The notes: generated by a model from the sequence alone, not told the origin. A DNA stretch of 64,000 nt from Echinometra lucunter (GCA_029962745.1 CM057152.1:23021176-23085175), one strand, 5' to 3'; positions 36,482 to 48,850 are shown, numbered from the stretch's first letter. Numbers and translations: made by a program.

Positions 36482-36930
36482 CGGATTCCCACATCTCACC
36501 AGGTACTTCTCCACCCCCTCCCTCCACTCTCTCACACTCTATCCCCCTTTCTATCTCTGCCCCCCTCAAGATTCCCCATCTCACCAGGTACTTCTCCACC
36601 CCCTCTCTCTCGCACTCTATCCTCCTCTCTATCTCTGCCCCCTCCCCTCAGGATTCCCACATCACACCAGGTACTTCTCCACCCCCCCTCCACTCTATCG
36701 CACTTTATCCCCCTCTCTATCTTTGTCCCCCTCAAGATTCCCCATCTCACCAAGTACTTCTCCTCCACTCCCTCTCCCCCCCCCCCTCTCTCTATGTCTC
36801 TATCTCTGCCCCCTCAGGATTCCCATCTCACCAGGTACTTCTTCAACCCCCCCCCCCTCACTCTTTCTGCGTCTCTATCGCTGTGCCCACCCTTAAGATT
36901 CCCCATCTCACCAGGTACTTCTCCATCCCT
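36482..36930. repeat. 82-bp minisatellite, about six units (block B)
   Basis: Unit starts are near 36482, 36568, 36650, 36734, 36816 and 36894. The unit count is the same as block A, with several small indels inside the pyrimidine spacers. Confidence 0.9.
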
Positions 36931-37374
36931 CCTCTCCCCCATCTCTCTTTCTCTTTCTCTCTTTCTCTCCCCAACCACTGTCTCCCTCTCCCTCTGTCCA
37001 TCTCTTCCCCTCTCTCTCCCTCTCTCTCTCTCTCTCTCTCCCTCTCTCCCCCTCGGGATTCCTCCACCTTAACGGGTACTTACTATTGGCTACTATGGTT
37101 TAATAAAGGTCTTAAGAGTTCCTCCAAGAATCCAAATGCTCTCGGCCTTTATGGACCTCGCTTCATGCCTGAAGAGGACTTTAGCTAGCATGAGATGAAT
37201 GATCATCAGGGTTTAAAGCCCTTATCCATGTGAACTTGAAGCAAACGTGGAATTCCTTAAAAACACCTGCAGGAGTAAGACATTTAGTGAGGTGCCTTGG
37301 CAGTGCCAACGAAAGCCATCATAAAGCGCAATCTAATATCGCAATCTAATATCATAATTTAACATCACTACATA

Positions 37375-39223
37375 TAAATCTAAATCTGCCGATATATCTA
37401 TATCTAAATCCACCCTATTGATTACTAGTTTTTGTTCTTATTTCATATCATTAATCGATTATTAATTTTATCCATTCAACTCATAAATAAATTTTGACCC
37501 CACTGCTAATTGCATTTGGACTGTACTTGCACTTGCACTGCACCCTCATGACCTCTTTCTTTAAATTTGTAAGTCAGCATGTTGCTTTTTTACTTTGAGG
37601 CCATCATCAATATCAAGCAACGCGCTCATGATGACAGTCTCCTGCGTTCACTAATTCTGTTAATTGTAAAATGTTAATTTCCCATTTACATACTTTCTTT
37701 GTATTTAGAAGTAAATTTGTTTAAATGTATAAGCATATATTTTTCTGTAATAATTAAGTCTATTGTATGATGGTATTGAAGGCAGAAATAGATTTTTTTC
37801 AAAAACCAATAAAGAGGATGAATTATATTTCTTTTCCTCTATGTAGAAGTGCTATTACTTGTGCTAAAATAAAAGGCATGATAGTTTTAATCAGGCAGTC
37901 TCATCTTCCTGTATCAAGTCCCTCAGATAGGATAGACTTTCAGTGGTCACCTTTCTTGAAGGATATGCTTGCTTTTTCATTGGTTATGTATGAACATGAA
38001 ACATCACATAATATGGCTGCAGTATTCCTGCATGGATATCTGCAATATGATTAATAAAAAAAAGAAATTTGAATACAGTCTTCTTTGAACAAAATCTTTA
38101 GGTTATACCATTTAAGTGTTAAAAAGCATCCTTAGATTCTCTGATAATGATACAAAAGCATTTTCATGTTTTTCTAAATGAACTTCCATCACAGAAATTG
38201 AGTGACTACTGCTATTTACCTGTACTTATTATGTATCACTTTTTTTCTTACATGATTATCTGTCTCTCTCTGTTGCATTAGAAGTTTTATATAACCATTA
38301 GTATTGTGCTGGGCTTTGCTCTTTAACAGGTTCCTCATAATTTCACATTATTGTTTCTCTCTTTACTACCATTATTTTTTGTCAGTTTGGTTTCTCTTGT
38401 TGAACTATCCCATGAAAACTGTTGTTTTGTGGAAAGTGAAACAATCAAATCAAATCAAATCAAATCAAAAGCACTTAGCTCAACCAGCCATATCACTTAC
38501 TTGTGCATCTCATTCCTTTTACTTCACGCAAGTGATCAGTAACCTTTGTGAAATGCCTCCCTCTCGTGTCGTGTTGGAGAATAGTGGACTGGTATCAGTT
38601 CCAATTTGGCATCCCCCATATCTCTGCATCCTTGGTTTCTTGGAAAGTATCACCGGAGATGAGATGAAGGTCTATCATATCTGACAGTGGTGAGAGGATT
38701 TCTGCTTGTATAACGGATGATGATTTACTTCATTAATATCTTTTCATGAATCTTTTCAGCTAAGGTCACAAGGCCTTTTAACTAGTATACTCTTTAACAG
38801 GAACTACAGTAGGCTTATAGCCAATTTGCGGTTGTAAAGGAGTATGTGAGTTACTAGTTAATTTGAATACCTTAGTAACCTGACTAAAAGAGTTGTTTTA
38901 TGTCTTTTACATCCAGAATATTTGGTTGTGACTGTTGCCTTTATTTACAGTCAGTTTGGGGGGTATTGGAATGTACTTGGCTTTTCCATAACTTGATGCA
39001 TATCCGTCACTCTCAAGGGTTTTTATTTTTTGAATTTTTTTGTTTTGAAAGCACCACAAACCCTACAATGTGCTTCCACTTGTACAAGATTAGTGAATTA
39101 AACAAGAGAGAGAAAGAAGATGTCACTCTTTAGCAACAAGTTTGGATTTGTACCAAGATTCTTGGCAAATTATGAAGTAAAAGACAAAGTTGGATCAGAC
39201 CCCCCCCCCCCCCCAGTCTATTA
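37375..39223. other. Unique non-coding DNA with an AAATC pentanucleotide run
   Basis: No supported gene is visible. Pentanucleotide repeats (AATCA, about five units) lie at 38446-38470 and a poly-C run at 39201-39214. A T-rich open frame at 38304-38684 has no recognisable domain. Confidence 0.45.
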
Positions 39224-39614
39224 CTGTGTTTACACAGTGACTCGGCTCGGGAGTTCGACACGCGACCCGTGCTCAACACGGCAATTTTATATCATGTAAA
39301 CAGGATCAGTGTGACCTGCGAGCCGTGTTGAACACTGCTTTTTTGATCCGCCAGAATCGCAGGTTTCGATCCGCCAGCCGGGTCAGACTCGCCAATTTTT
39401 TCGTGTGTAAACAGAAAGCCGTGTTGAACCCACTGACCTAGGTCATTGAGCAAACTAGGCAAGTCATCACAATTCTACTTCTGTTCGTGATCCGCGGGCC
39501 GTGTTGAACTCGCCTTTTTTGTTTCCATATAAACACGATCTCAGTTGCCCTCATCGCAGCGTTTGACCCTGCTTTAGGATTCAACACTCGAGCTGAGTCA
39601 CTGTGTAAACACGG
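39224..39614. mobile_element. Foldback MITE with GTGTTTACACAGTGACTC ends, 391 bp
   Basis: The left end CTGTGTTTACACAGTGACTC and the right end (reverse complement CCGTGTTTACACAGTGACTC) are flanked by TA. The interior is GC-richer than the surroundings and contains four or more copies of a GCCGTGTTGAAC-type word in both orientations, which may be subterminal binding sites for a transposase. There is no coding capacity. Confidence 0.8.
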
Positions 39615-40163
39615 TATATTTCTAGCACCTCTAATGCATTCATATACTAGACAGATGGCAATTTAAAGATTGAAACCATGAGAAAACATAAACCTCTTGG
39701 AGCTTACAAAAAAAATGTTGAATGGAATATGGCAATGTTGGGTAGATAAGGATGTGTTAAATAAGGTTTCATTTCATATATTTTTTTTATGAAGTACACA
39801 AGAAGTGTGATGGAAAGTGCCAATATCTCTCCTGCTACTATGCGTAAGTCTGGCAAAATGCAACTTCAGAATAAACTTTGCAAGTCTTTATAAGTGTAGC
39901 CTTAATGTTGAGAACTCATAATGAGGGGTAATTATGATTGAGAGTATATGATTGACCACTCTTCAAATACTAGTACTCATTTGAGATTGTAAGGTTTTCT
40001 AGGGTGCAATTGGTCATACTTTTTGACCATAAAAGGCCTGAAGAGAGCAGGTTCTCCTTGCAGGTGATTGCCAATGATGTAGTTCCCACACTTTAACAAT
40101 GGGGTAATTTATCATCATTATCCATCAATTGCAATAGATCAGGTACCCCTTTTAACTAATTCC
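39615..40163. other. Unique non-coding DNA
   Basis: No gene or repeat is recognised. Confidence 0.45.
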
Positions 40164-41092
40164 ATTAGCTGTGTTCACACAGGCTGTTTAAGTTTTGAAA
40201 CCGTACGATGGTGGACGTTTTATAAAGTGGGTATGGAGGGTGGGGGGGGGGGGGGGAAACAGTGATGAAAGGGTAAGTCCACCCTCGAAGTTTCACTGTT
40301 TCAGTAAAAGGAGATATATTTGAACAGCATTTTAAAAAAGAAATGAGCAAAATTTTCTAGTAAGCTACTCTTGACTCTGCAAATTGGCAACACTGATGAC
40401 ATCTTTTGCGAGCAGGTCTCCATTCACTTTGTACATGAAATTTCACATTTTCTCAATTTTCTTGGAAGTTACACATTTTTTAACCCCCATAATCAATGTA
40501 TGTTCAGAAGAGCCAAGAGTAATTTACTAGAAAATGTAAATGAGTGTAATTTTCTTATTCTTTGACCGATTTTGCTCATTTCTTTTTTTAAAATGCTGTT
40601 CAAATTTATCTCCTTTTATTGAATCAGTGAAACTTCTAGGGTGGACTTTCCCTTTAAGGTTCACACAGGACCAAAACAGTGGCTCTTCATAGTTTTGAAG
40701 CTACTAGTCTATGTCCACAATGAAATAATTTGCAGACTCAAATCCTTATCCCATTGAAATGCCTGACAGACTACCATATTCCCTTTGCTTGCATCTGATC
40801 ATGACCAACCACAACTGGCAAAGCAAGATTCTCTCAAAGGTTTTTACTTGGAATTGTGCTTGAGTATTAAAATAGAGTCTGTGTCTACAGACTAGCAAAT
40901 ACATGATCTCATGTCTCAAGTAAGATTTAGAGTTGACCATAAGCTTGCATAAGGTTTTGAAACTATGACTAAACTGAGAGTTTGAAAATTATGAGTGTGT
41001 CCACATGGCCTAAAACTACCAGATAGCCATTCAAGGTTTTTAGACCAGAAGTAATCTTTAAGTTTAGGTACAGTTGTGTGAATGCAGCTAAT
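40164..41092. mobile_element. Outer foldback element with ATTAGCTG ends, split by an inner MITE
   Basis: The left end ATTAGCTGTGTTCACACAGG and the right end (reverse complement ATTAGCTGCATTCACACAAC) match at most of their first 18 positions. The interior holds further diverged repeats of GTTCACACAGGACC/AGTTTTGAA words. The element is interrupted by the 388-bp MITE at 40268. Without it the outer element is about 540 bp. There is no coding capacity. Confidence 0.65.
40268..40655. mobile_element. Inner foldback MITE with GTCCACCCT ends, 388 bp
   Basis: The left arm AAAGGGTAAGTCCACCCTCG and the right arm (reverse complement AAAGGGAAAGTCCACCCTAG) pair over about 95 bp, through AGTTTCACTG, AAAAGGAGATA, TTGAACAGCATTTT and GAAATGAGCAAAAT. 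It sits wholly inside the element at 40164-41092, so it inserted later. Confidence 0.85.
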
Positions 41093-43191
41093 GTCCATTT
41101 ACATTCTTTGGTTTTATTTGTTATTTGTTATATTCTCCCTCTTTTATTTTATGAGCAGCCATAAATGTCTCAACTTTCCCACACGTTTATCAGGCTGGGA
41201 TCTTATGAAGCTTACACCACTACAAGGCCAATTCATGTTACTTCTTGCTCCTCTTATGGTGGTGGTAGAGGCTGGACTTTCCCACGATGGCTTGCTGCCT
41301 GGCAGAAATGGGGTATAAAGTGACAAATTCCTGAAGAAATGAAGTTTGATAATGTGATTTGCTCTGAGAATCATGTTGCAATCTTGGAGCTTGTATCTAA
41401 CCTCATTTCAGCAAACAAATTTCAACCTTGGTCAATTGCTGTACAATTGTTCATCAGTTATAAATAATCACTTGGCGTGGTGGTTCCCCTAATAGGGTTA
41501 TGACGAAATCTGCAAGTTATGTGCACATATTTCTATTTTCGCTGTGAGAAAAGTTTTGGTATGTGATTGTGTGGGTTGTCTTAAAGGTATAAACTTAGAA
41601 TGTTGAGATGAAGATTGTTTTCTTCATGCTTGTTGTAATATCTTCTGTCTGTTCAGTTCTTTGGATTGTTTTTACTTCAAAGCAATCTATATGTGAAAAA
41701 GTACCATTGCATTATTCTCCCCTCCCCCCATCCCCCCCCCCCCCTCCCCTTCTTCAAACAACCAAAATAAGATGTCTTATTCTGGTATTTGGTTCAAAAA
41801 TCAGCAGCAGTTTTCATCACTGTTGCTTATTTTTTATTCTTACATTCAACAGCCTAGATATGCACTTAAAGATTAAAAAAAATTGTAACTGTAGCTGCCT
41901 TGAATAATATTTCTGTTGGATCATTTTCCTTTGCTATCTTGCCATTCATAATACTTTAGATTGATTTTGCTCCAAAGCCAAAAATAAGTTGATAGGTACT
42001 TTTAGGCTTCAAAGCTTGTTCACCTACAAGATATAAAACAGTGCCCCCCCCCCAATAAACTCCAATTTCTATATATATATATATTTTTTTTTGGGAGGGG
42101 GGGGGGGGGGTCATGTGTAAATAAATGGTATATGAGGCAGGAAAAATCCAGCTAGCTCCTGGCAGCAAGAAGGTGTCCCAAACAAATTAGTGGAAAATAC
42201 GACATCACAAGTTTGTCATTATTTTCCTCATTTTGAGTTGTTGTTTTTTTTTCCTTCCTGACAGAACTCTTTTTAATTTGAGCATGAACTACACAAATGC
42301 GCATCTCGTCATCATCATCATAAGTGGCACAGTTAAAAATGTTGCAGGGATTGTCCAAGGGGGTTGCTGCTGGGTGTCTGAAAGAGCCTTTAAACACTTA
42401 TCAGCCAGACAAAACTAACCTGCAAAGATAATCAAAGTGACCATTCTCCCAACTTTCCCACAGTAGACTCTCATGTCATAAAGCAAGTCTGGTCTTGCCC
42501 TTGGAACCCTCCCTTGTAGAGTTAGGCAGAGTCTGGTTCCGTCCCCTGCTGTGGACTGAATCCCAGACCACAGGATGGTGGGCCAGGGAGGAAATGATGG
42601 ATTACCCCCATCATATCAAGATAAGACCAGGGCTAGACATATACCAAACACCCAGCTGGTATCACACCCATTGTTTGTTGAAGGTGAGATAAAAAGCATA
42701 GTTAGGCAAAGAGAAAAGATCTTTCGGTTTCACATATGATCATATTTTGTTCACTTTGCTTGTGGAATATTTTCATTTTCATATTTGAAAATGAATATTT
42801 GAGAACTCTTATGAGTCAACAGTGAGGGGTTCCTTATTGTGCAATATAAACATGAAAATTGAGGAAGTATATCATAGAATAACATTAAAATTGAAATCAA
42901 CTGAATTTATTGCCATAATCAATTGAATTGGCATCTCCTTCACCTTCTGTTTGCCCTGTACATAAACTTCCATAAAATCTCCCTTTTTTCATTATTGATG
43001 ACAGAATATAATTTTTTCATGCAGGGCTTGTATGGAAACATATTTGCAATGATTAGGGTGTGTGCATGACTGAAAATTTACTTTATTGGAAAATGAAAAT
43101 TTATTTTTTTTGTTAGTAAGAGGGAATGGGGGGGGGGGGGGTGAGCTCGCATGTTTCTTCATGGAATTGCCAATTGGTGTTTGATTGATCA
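41093..43191. other. Non-coding DNA with homopolymer runs
   Basis: No supported gene is visible. Poly-C runs lie near 41725-41745, and a poly-C/(TA)/poly-G hairpin-prone stretch lies at 42043-42111. Short open frames have no recognisable domain. Confidence 0.4.
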
Positions 43192-43321
43192 CATCTTCAA
43201 AAATTCATAACTTTCTTAGTTTTAATCAGAATTTGCTCAAACTTTCACTGTCCTGCTCCTCTAATGTATATCTCTGCTTCTATTCAAATGAATCTATGGT
43301 TAGGGTTGACTCTCCCTTTCA
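43192..43321 (-). mobile_element. Single arm of a foldback MITE
   Basis: AATTCATAACTTTCTTAGTT, TGCTCAAACTTTCACTGT and the end AGGGTTGACTCTCCCTTTCA resemble the right arm of the element at 61039-61626 in layout and wording. I find no matching left arm, so this is a solo or truncated copy of a related family. Confidence 0.45.
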
Positions 43322-45371
43322 GGTAATGGAGTTGATAATGCCATTCTGGCTTTCAGGGGTACAGTTTTGATACTGTCATTGCATTCCATCCCTTTGGCAT
43401 ACAGAGCAATGTGATAAGAGAGGACGTGTTGGATGTTCCGTCAGCATCTAGTTCTTGTTTGTTGAAATCAAGATACAGAGATAGAGAGAAGGGGGAAGCT
43501 TTCTTTCTGATAAGATGGGTTCTGACATGCTTGTATAAGCCTCATATCATCATTTAGTCCTTTAGAGAGAGTTAGATTAGCTTGCTTACACAGGACCACA
43601 CTGAAAACAATTAGTGACCAAATGGTGTCTGCTAATTGTCCTGCAGTTTGCTCATGTCTGGCAGGAAGTTTTTCTTGTCTTTAGGATAAATCTGAAGAGC
43701 TTCAGTGATAATGATTTGAGATAACAGCATTTCTAGAGGAGCTAGATGAGCATACCTGGGTAGATATCTTCCTAGGAGTACCATAGTAGGGTCCAATGGG
43801 ATGCTATCTATTTCTTCCAGTGGAGAAAGGAATATTTTTGCATAATTCATAGTACATGTAGCAATGTCAATACTACCAAACATTCCTGCACCCCTATTAT
43901 GATCATGCTGTAAAATGTCTGGATTTTACACAGAAATTGTGACTATCCCTCAGAGAGAGGGAGAGACTTATGGTTTGAAAGCTATATCATTTACTTTCAC
44001 TGACCTTTGACCTCCACATATGGTTTTGCACTGAAAATATTGTAACAAGTCTGAACATGACTTCCAAAAGAAGCTTTTAAATAGTTTATGCAAGTATGTT
44101 TGTATTTGTATACTGAAGGCTTTACCCCTTGAGCCATCATCCCAAGATACCTGCTATAATAGGGACTTTTCAATTGTGTGAAGGAGGACACCGTCCACGT
44201 TCTCTAGCCGTACCAAATCTTTGCTGTCCACTCGTTATGTCCACCCAGTTGGAACCCATTTTGACGTCATGGTCCCACCCCCTCCCATCTTGCTTCATCC
44301 ATTCTGAGGCTGATTACGTCATACATCCTAGAATTGAGGTGGACGTGAAATCTGTTGTGGACACATTCTCGATTCTGGTACAGTACTGGACATTCTAGAG
44401 ACTGTGGAGCATGCACAGTTTGTTCTTATTATGTCATCATGTAGCAGTGCACTATGGGGACGTGCAAATCAAAAAGTCCTTAATTTTAAACCAAATAGTT
44501 CTTACTGTCCAGCATTTTAGCCACAATAAAACCATTGTCTATGGTGATGTTTTAGGCCTGGGCCATTCATTATTACTTCAAGAACTTCACAAAAGCTTCT
44601 GTTCTCAAAGAAATGTTTAAAGGCTATTTTCTTGATGAAATAAGTATAAGTTTGTGAAATGAAGAAAACCTTTTTGTAAAGCAAAAAATGCTTTCTCCTT
44701 TCAATAGACGTTATATCTCACTTAAGTTGAATGTAGACTTTGGAAGTGAAATTAGTCAAAGACAAGATTTGAAGTTTTTTTGAGATAAATCATAGAAAAA
44801 CTTGTCATTTGTTATTTGATCAGCTTTATTCTGGTTTCACTCTCTGAAAAAACACAAACTAAAAAGTTTTGGTTTATTGACTTTTAAGGCATGGCAGTTG
44901 AACTTTGCCCCTTGGGTGTGTTTTAACATGCATTTCAGCAAAATAATGATTGATGATATGCTCTTTTTCAATATGTTTTTATGGGTAGAGATAACAGAAA
45001 GTGAAACTTATTTTAATCAAAGCTAAATATAGACACATTTTTGTGGATGATGTATGCAGATACCTCCCCATGCCCCCCCCCCCCCCCCTCTCTCTCTCTC
45101 TCTTTATTTTTTCTCTCTCTCAGTTTGCCATGTAGCAATTTCACCTCATATGCAGAGGCCTACATTCAACAAATTTCTTTTCATCTTTAAAAAGGTGAAC
45201 TTTAGTTCTGGACAACTTCTGGTCATGCGATTGAAATATGAACAAAACTTGTTTCAAAGCAATTGCAAAATTTTGATTAGATGGTAAATCAGATTTTGTG
45301 TGCCCTAAGATTTTTAATTCATCATAATAATAAAAAAATCTACAAAATCTTTTTATAAATCGTGTACTCTG
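43322..45371. other. Unique non-coding DNA
   Basis: No supported gene is visible. A GC-richer stretch at about 44130-44460 contains several TGACGTCA-like words (GACGTCATGG, TTACGTCATA) without a clear repeat structure. A poly-C/CT run lies at 45074-45110. Confidence 0.4.
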
Positions 45372-45577
45372 CACACAGAAATGGATATATGCAACTACAC
45401 ACAAATGTTCTGGCATGACAGTTAAGCTGTTTCTTATCATATTTGGAATATGAAGGCATTTGGGGAGTAGTTATTTTAAGCGGACATTTTTACTATGATA
45501 TTCTTGCAACTGACTTCAATATTACTGAAGAGCTCACAAATTATCTTTCACCTACTAGAACTGAAGCTTCTCTTTAA
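45372..45577 (+). repeat. Dispersed repeat family R, copy 2
   Basis: Collinear with 8560-8780 and 51821-52029: CACACAGAAATGG, TTTCTTATCATATTTGGAAT, CTATGATATTCTTGCAACTG, GCTCACAAATTATCTTTCAC, GAAGCTTCTCTTTAA. Diverged, non-coding. Confidence 0.65.
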
Positions 45578-45632
45578 ACCAGTGATATGTCACCTCTATG
45601 ATGAAGTTATGATATTTCATACCACTATTCCT

Positions 45633-46081
45633 GGGGGGGGGGGGGAGGGGAGGGGCAGTCAAAATGTATTACTGTACATATACACATATGCAACCAGAAA
45701 AACATGTAACAAGTGTAGTTTTTGCCAGTTAGCGCATCATACGCACTAATAGGGTGCCAAAAAAGCCAAAATCAGGAAAAAGGGTATGTTTTTAGTTAAC
45801 ATGCATTTAGGGTATCCTTTCCCCATTCTTAGTCTGAACTTTGTATAGCCTCATATTGCATGAATCTCTTTTGAAAATAAAAATGAGGAGAGACTGTGTT
45901 TTAGGTACGTTTGAGGAGATTAAACTCCTTTAGGGGGTAAGTATTTCGAGAAGAGGCTTGAAAAAAGCTCAAAAAGGGAGTGATTTGGACCATTGGATAA
46001 AACTTATTTAGGGCGGTTTTGGGAAACCTGTGGTCACGCAAATGTACAGGAACACATTCTGACTGCCTCCCCCCCCCCCCA
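45633..46081. mobile_element. Foldback element with poly-G/poly-C ends
   Basis: The left arm GGGGCAGTCAAAATGTATTA and right arm (reverse complement GAGGCAGTCAGAATGTGTTC) pair over about 40 bp outside the homopolymers (continuing through CTGTACAT). The arms begin in G/C runs of 10 or more. About 450 bp in all, without coding capacity. Confidence 0.6.
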
Positions 46082-48566
46082 CCCCGGGGGAGGGGGGGGG
46101 GCATTATTTCAAGGTACTGATGTGCATGTAAAGTGAAGAAGGGGCACAATTGGTGTACAGGATTTGTTCATGAATATTTACATGAGGATTTGGATGAAAC
46201 TTTTAATTTATCTCATCTACGCCTCAATTAACTGATCATAAAACGCGTATTTTCTTTTTCTTTTATCACCTTTTCTACAATATTCTACTTCAAAATGCAG
46301 AGCATGCAGATTCTTTCTATTTCCCTTTTTTTTCTTTCATCTCTTACAGTCAAATCATTAAAATTCTTTTTATACAGGCTCTCTCCATCCAGGGTAAGTA
46401 TTGATAATAGAATCATCAGTGGACGACGTCTAGGGATAGTGAACTCCAAATACAATTGTTAGATATGTAAACATTTGATTTGGTAGGTCAGACATGAAAT
46501 GCCAGCCCCAGTCTGTGGTATACTCCCCACTCTGTAGCCTGGCCCTAATTAGTGAATATAGTACAATCACCCTAGTCCTGATTGACATGCACTCATTTTT
46601 CCGTCTAATCGTTCCCTTCTTAGAGACTGCGTCGGATGCAGAAACCACTAATGAAGCTGTGATACCACTCTGGCAGACACTGATTTGGGGTTGGTTGTTG
46701 AAAGTGATGTTGTGCAAGCATTTATGGTATAATAGCAGTGTAGATGAAGTTATATCTTAGAGTGAAAATGTTTTCTTAAAAGTAAAATTGTAGACATTTA
46801 GGCCAGGAGAGGGTGTTGTTTGATTTGAGATTGGTTTAGTAAAGTAATAGAGAGAGAAAAAAAAGTCTCTAGTGATGCAGGGAGTAAGACAAAGTTGCTA
46901 CTTTGAAAGAAGATATGTTTAGCCTAGCTGTACTCCTTAAGCATAATTTTGATGCACACATGAATGTTTGATTTTATTGTTTGTAATTTTGCAAACATTT
47001 CCCTCATCCTGAGAACAATGATTGACGATGCTCTGAACCTCCACACAAATTTGGCGAATTTTTGGCATATAAAATGTGAGTGTTGGATTTTGCCATTTTT
47101 TGACATTCGCATCCTTCGCAAAACGTTTGCGTGCCCATGAAAACTCTACTTTAGAGTCTACTGTTAATGGACTTTTCCATATCACCAAGCAGTAGTTGGC
47201 ACCTCCAGTTTGCAGGAATCTTCTCATGTACTTGCAGATTGTTTCAAATATTGACATCTTAACCCAAATCTACCAAATCCTTGACCTGACACCCATAGAT
47301 GCATCCTTCTACCAGGCACACATCCCCTCTTTATTATTTACAAACATGCAGTGGGAACAGACCCTGTACTGTACCCCATCCAAGCTAGTGCTGCCAATCT
47401 GAGAGGAACTTCCCTGTGTTGCTGTTGCATTTGGTCTTGTCTCGTGACTGTTGCACAGTCTCAAGTTCTCCACACTTCTTCTCCATCATTGACGTCCGTT
47501 TTGAAAGCTTTGGAAAAGAGGAGAGAGAGAGTACAGTCACCCAGGCCTTGTCTAACTGTATCACGCTCCGTCAAACATTTTGTGATGCGCAAAAATCTGT
47601 GAAGTCGTTTTTTTTTAACCTTGTCAGTTATTGCATCCATTGGGTTTAGCCAACTGTGAGGAAGAAGAACAGGTCGATCTCGATCAAAAGCGGTATTCAT
47701 ATCTGAGATCTACTCTTCATTCACCAAAGTTAATTAGTTCTTTTAACACCACCACTGTTCTGTACACATTTGATGCTTTTAATAAAGAAAGTGTTAATAT
47801 CATTTTATGTCTGCATTTATATGTCTTTGCATATCAAAGCAAAGTAGAAAAACGTTTAAAATGTGGAAAACTCTTCCAGTACTCATTCTTGCACTATCTT
47901 AGTAATTCAATTGAATTGTAGATTACTTTGATATGACATGAAATTAGTCATACAGGTAAGGAAAAAAAATTTAATGAGAAACTTTGTAATTTCATTTCAG
48001 CTGCAAGTGTTGAAGTCAGTGTGATAATGTACATGGCACCCTAAATTAGCATGAGAGTACTTTATACAGGAGAGAGAGAGAGATATCACTTTCCCCCTTT
48101 AAATGGTAATAAGATCTGATTATAAATACCCCCATGCAGTGTACCTGCTATCAGATCTGAACCTGTTTGATCCGGCAATAAGCGGCAAGATGAAAGGTCT
48201 TCAGTTGTCTCTTGTTTTTACACATCTCGAAGTAAAGAGAACGTGGTGTCCATGTCTGTATGTTCATGTCGATATTGAGAGAATGCAGTGATTTCTCATG
48301 CTCTTCGTTATTTCTTGTATTTATCTTGAATATGTATCCGATTTCAGGATTGTCATGGCTGTTTGATAGTTGTTTGTTTGTTGGTTGTTTTGTTCAAAAA
48401 ATTGAAAGTGATTATGAATTCATAATGTACCTTCCTCTTTAATAGAGGACATGTTCAAATATGTTGAGTAATTTTTAGGAATATTTCATTAGCTCAGAGT
48501 CGAATAGATTTAACAACAAAAATTTTTAAAAGACTTTCAATTACCTTTGGAAAATTTGCTCATGAA
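46082..48566. other. Non-coding DNA, no recognised repeat
   Basis: Several 60-100-codon open frames occur on both strands (for example around 46430-46760 and 47190-47700), none with a recognisable domain or flanking splice pattern. Confidence 0.4.
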
Positions 48567-48850
48567 AATAATAATAATGATAATAATATTGGATATTTAT
48601 ATAGCGCACACATCCACCTAATAAGGTGCTCAAGGCGCTCCCAATATTACCTCGGCTAAGCTAGGCTATCAATTTCAGCGCTCACAGCTTTCAAGGAATT
48701 TGTTCCTGTCGGTACCCATTTACACCTGGGTCGAGTGTGGCAAATGTGGATTAGTGTCTTGCCAAAGGACATTAGTGTTGCGGCAGGGATTCGAACCCTG
48801 TACCTTGTAGTTCAAAGCCCGGAGACTTATCCACTGGACCAAAACACCTC
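48567..48850 (-). mobile_element. tRNA-derived SINE family 2
   Basis: Read on the minus strand, the element starts GAGGTGTTTTGGTCCAGTGG, with an A box (TGGTCCAGTGG; plus-strand 48831-48841) and a B box (GGTTCGAATCC; 48787-48797). A body containing TAATGTCCTTTGGCAAGAC follows, then a tail of ATT repeats (plus-strand AATAATAAT at 48567-48588). A relic of the same family is at 14704-14800. Confidence 0.9.

Larger units (their letters stand above)
28681..37374. repeat. 8.7-kb block B (start of right contig), repeat of 19472-28180
   Basis: It starts immediately after the gap with the sequence found at 19472 and continues collinearly until 37374, where the match to block A stops because block A runs into the gap. 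Every feature of block A recurs. Only one of the two blocks should be treated as real unless long reads show otherwise. Confidence 0.95.

Noticed and set aside
19472..37374. A genuine tandem segmental duplication of 8.7 kb
   Set aside because: The block boundaries coincide exactly with the two sides of a placeholder gap. An unmerged contig overlap explains the data more simply.
46430..46760. Overlapping 88- and 95-codon open frames on opposite strands
   Set aside because: No domain, start context or splice pattern favours either; compatible with chance.
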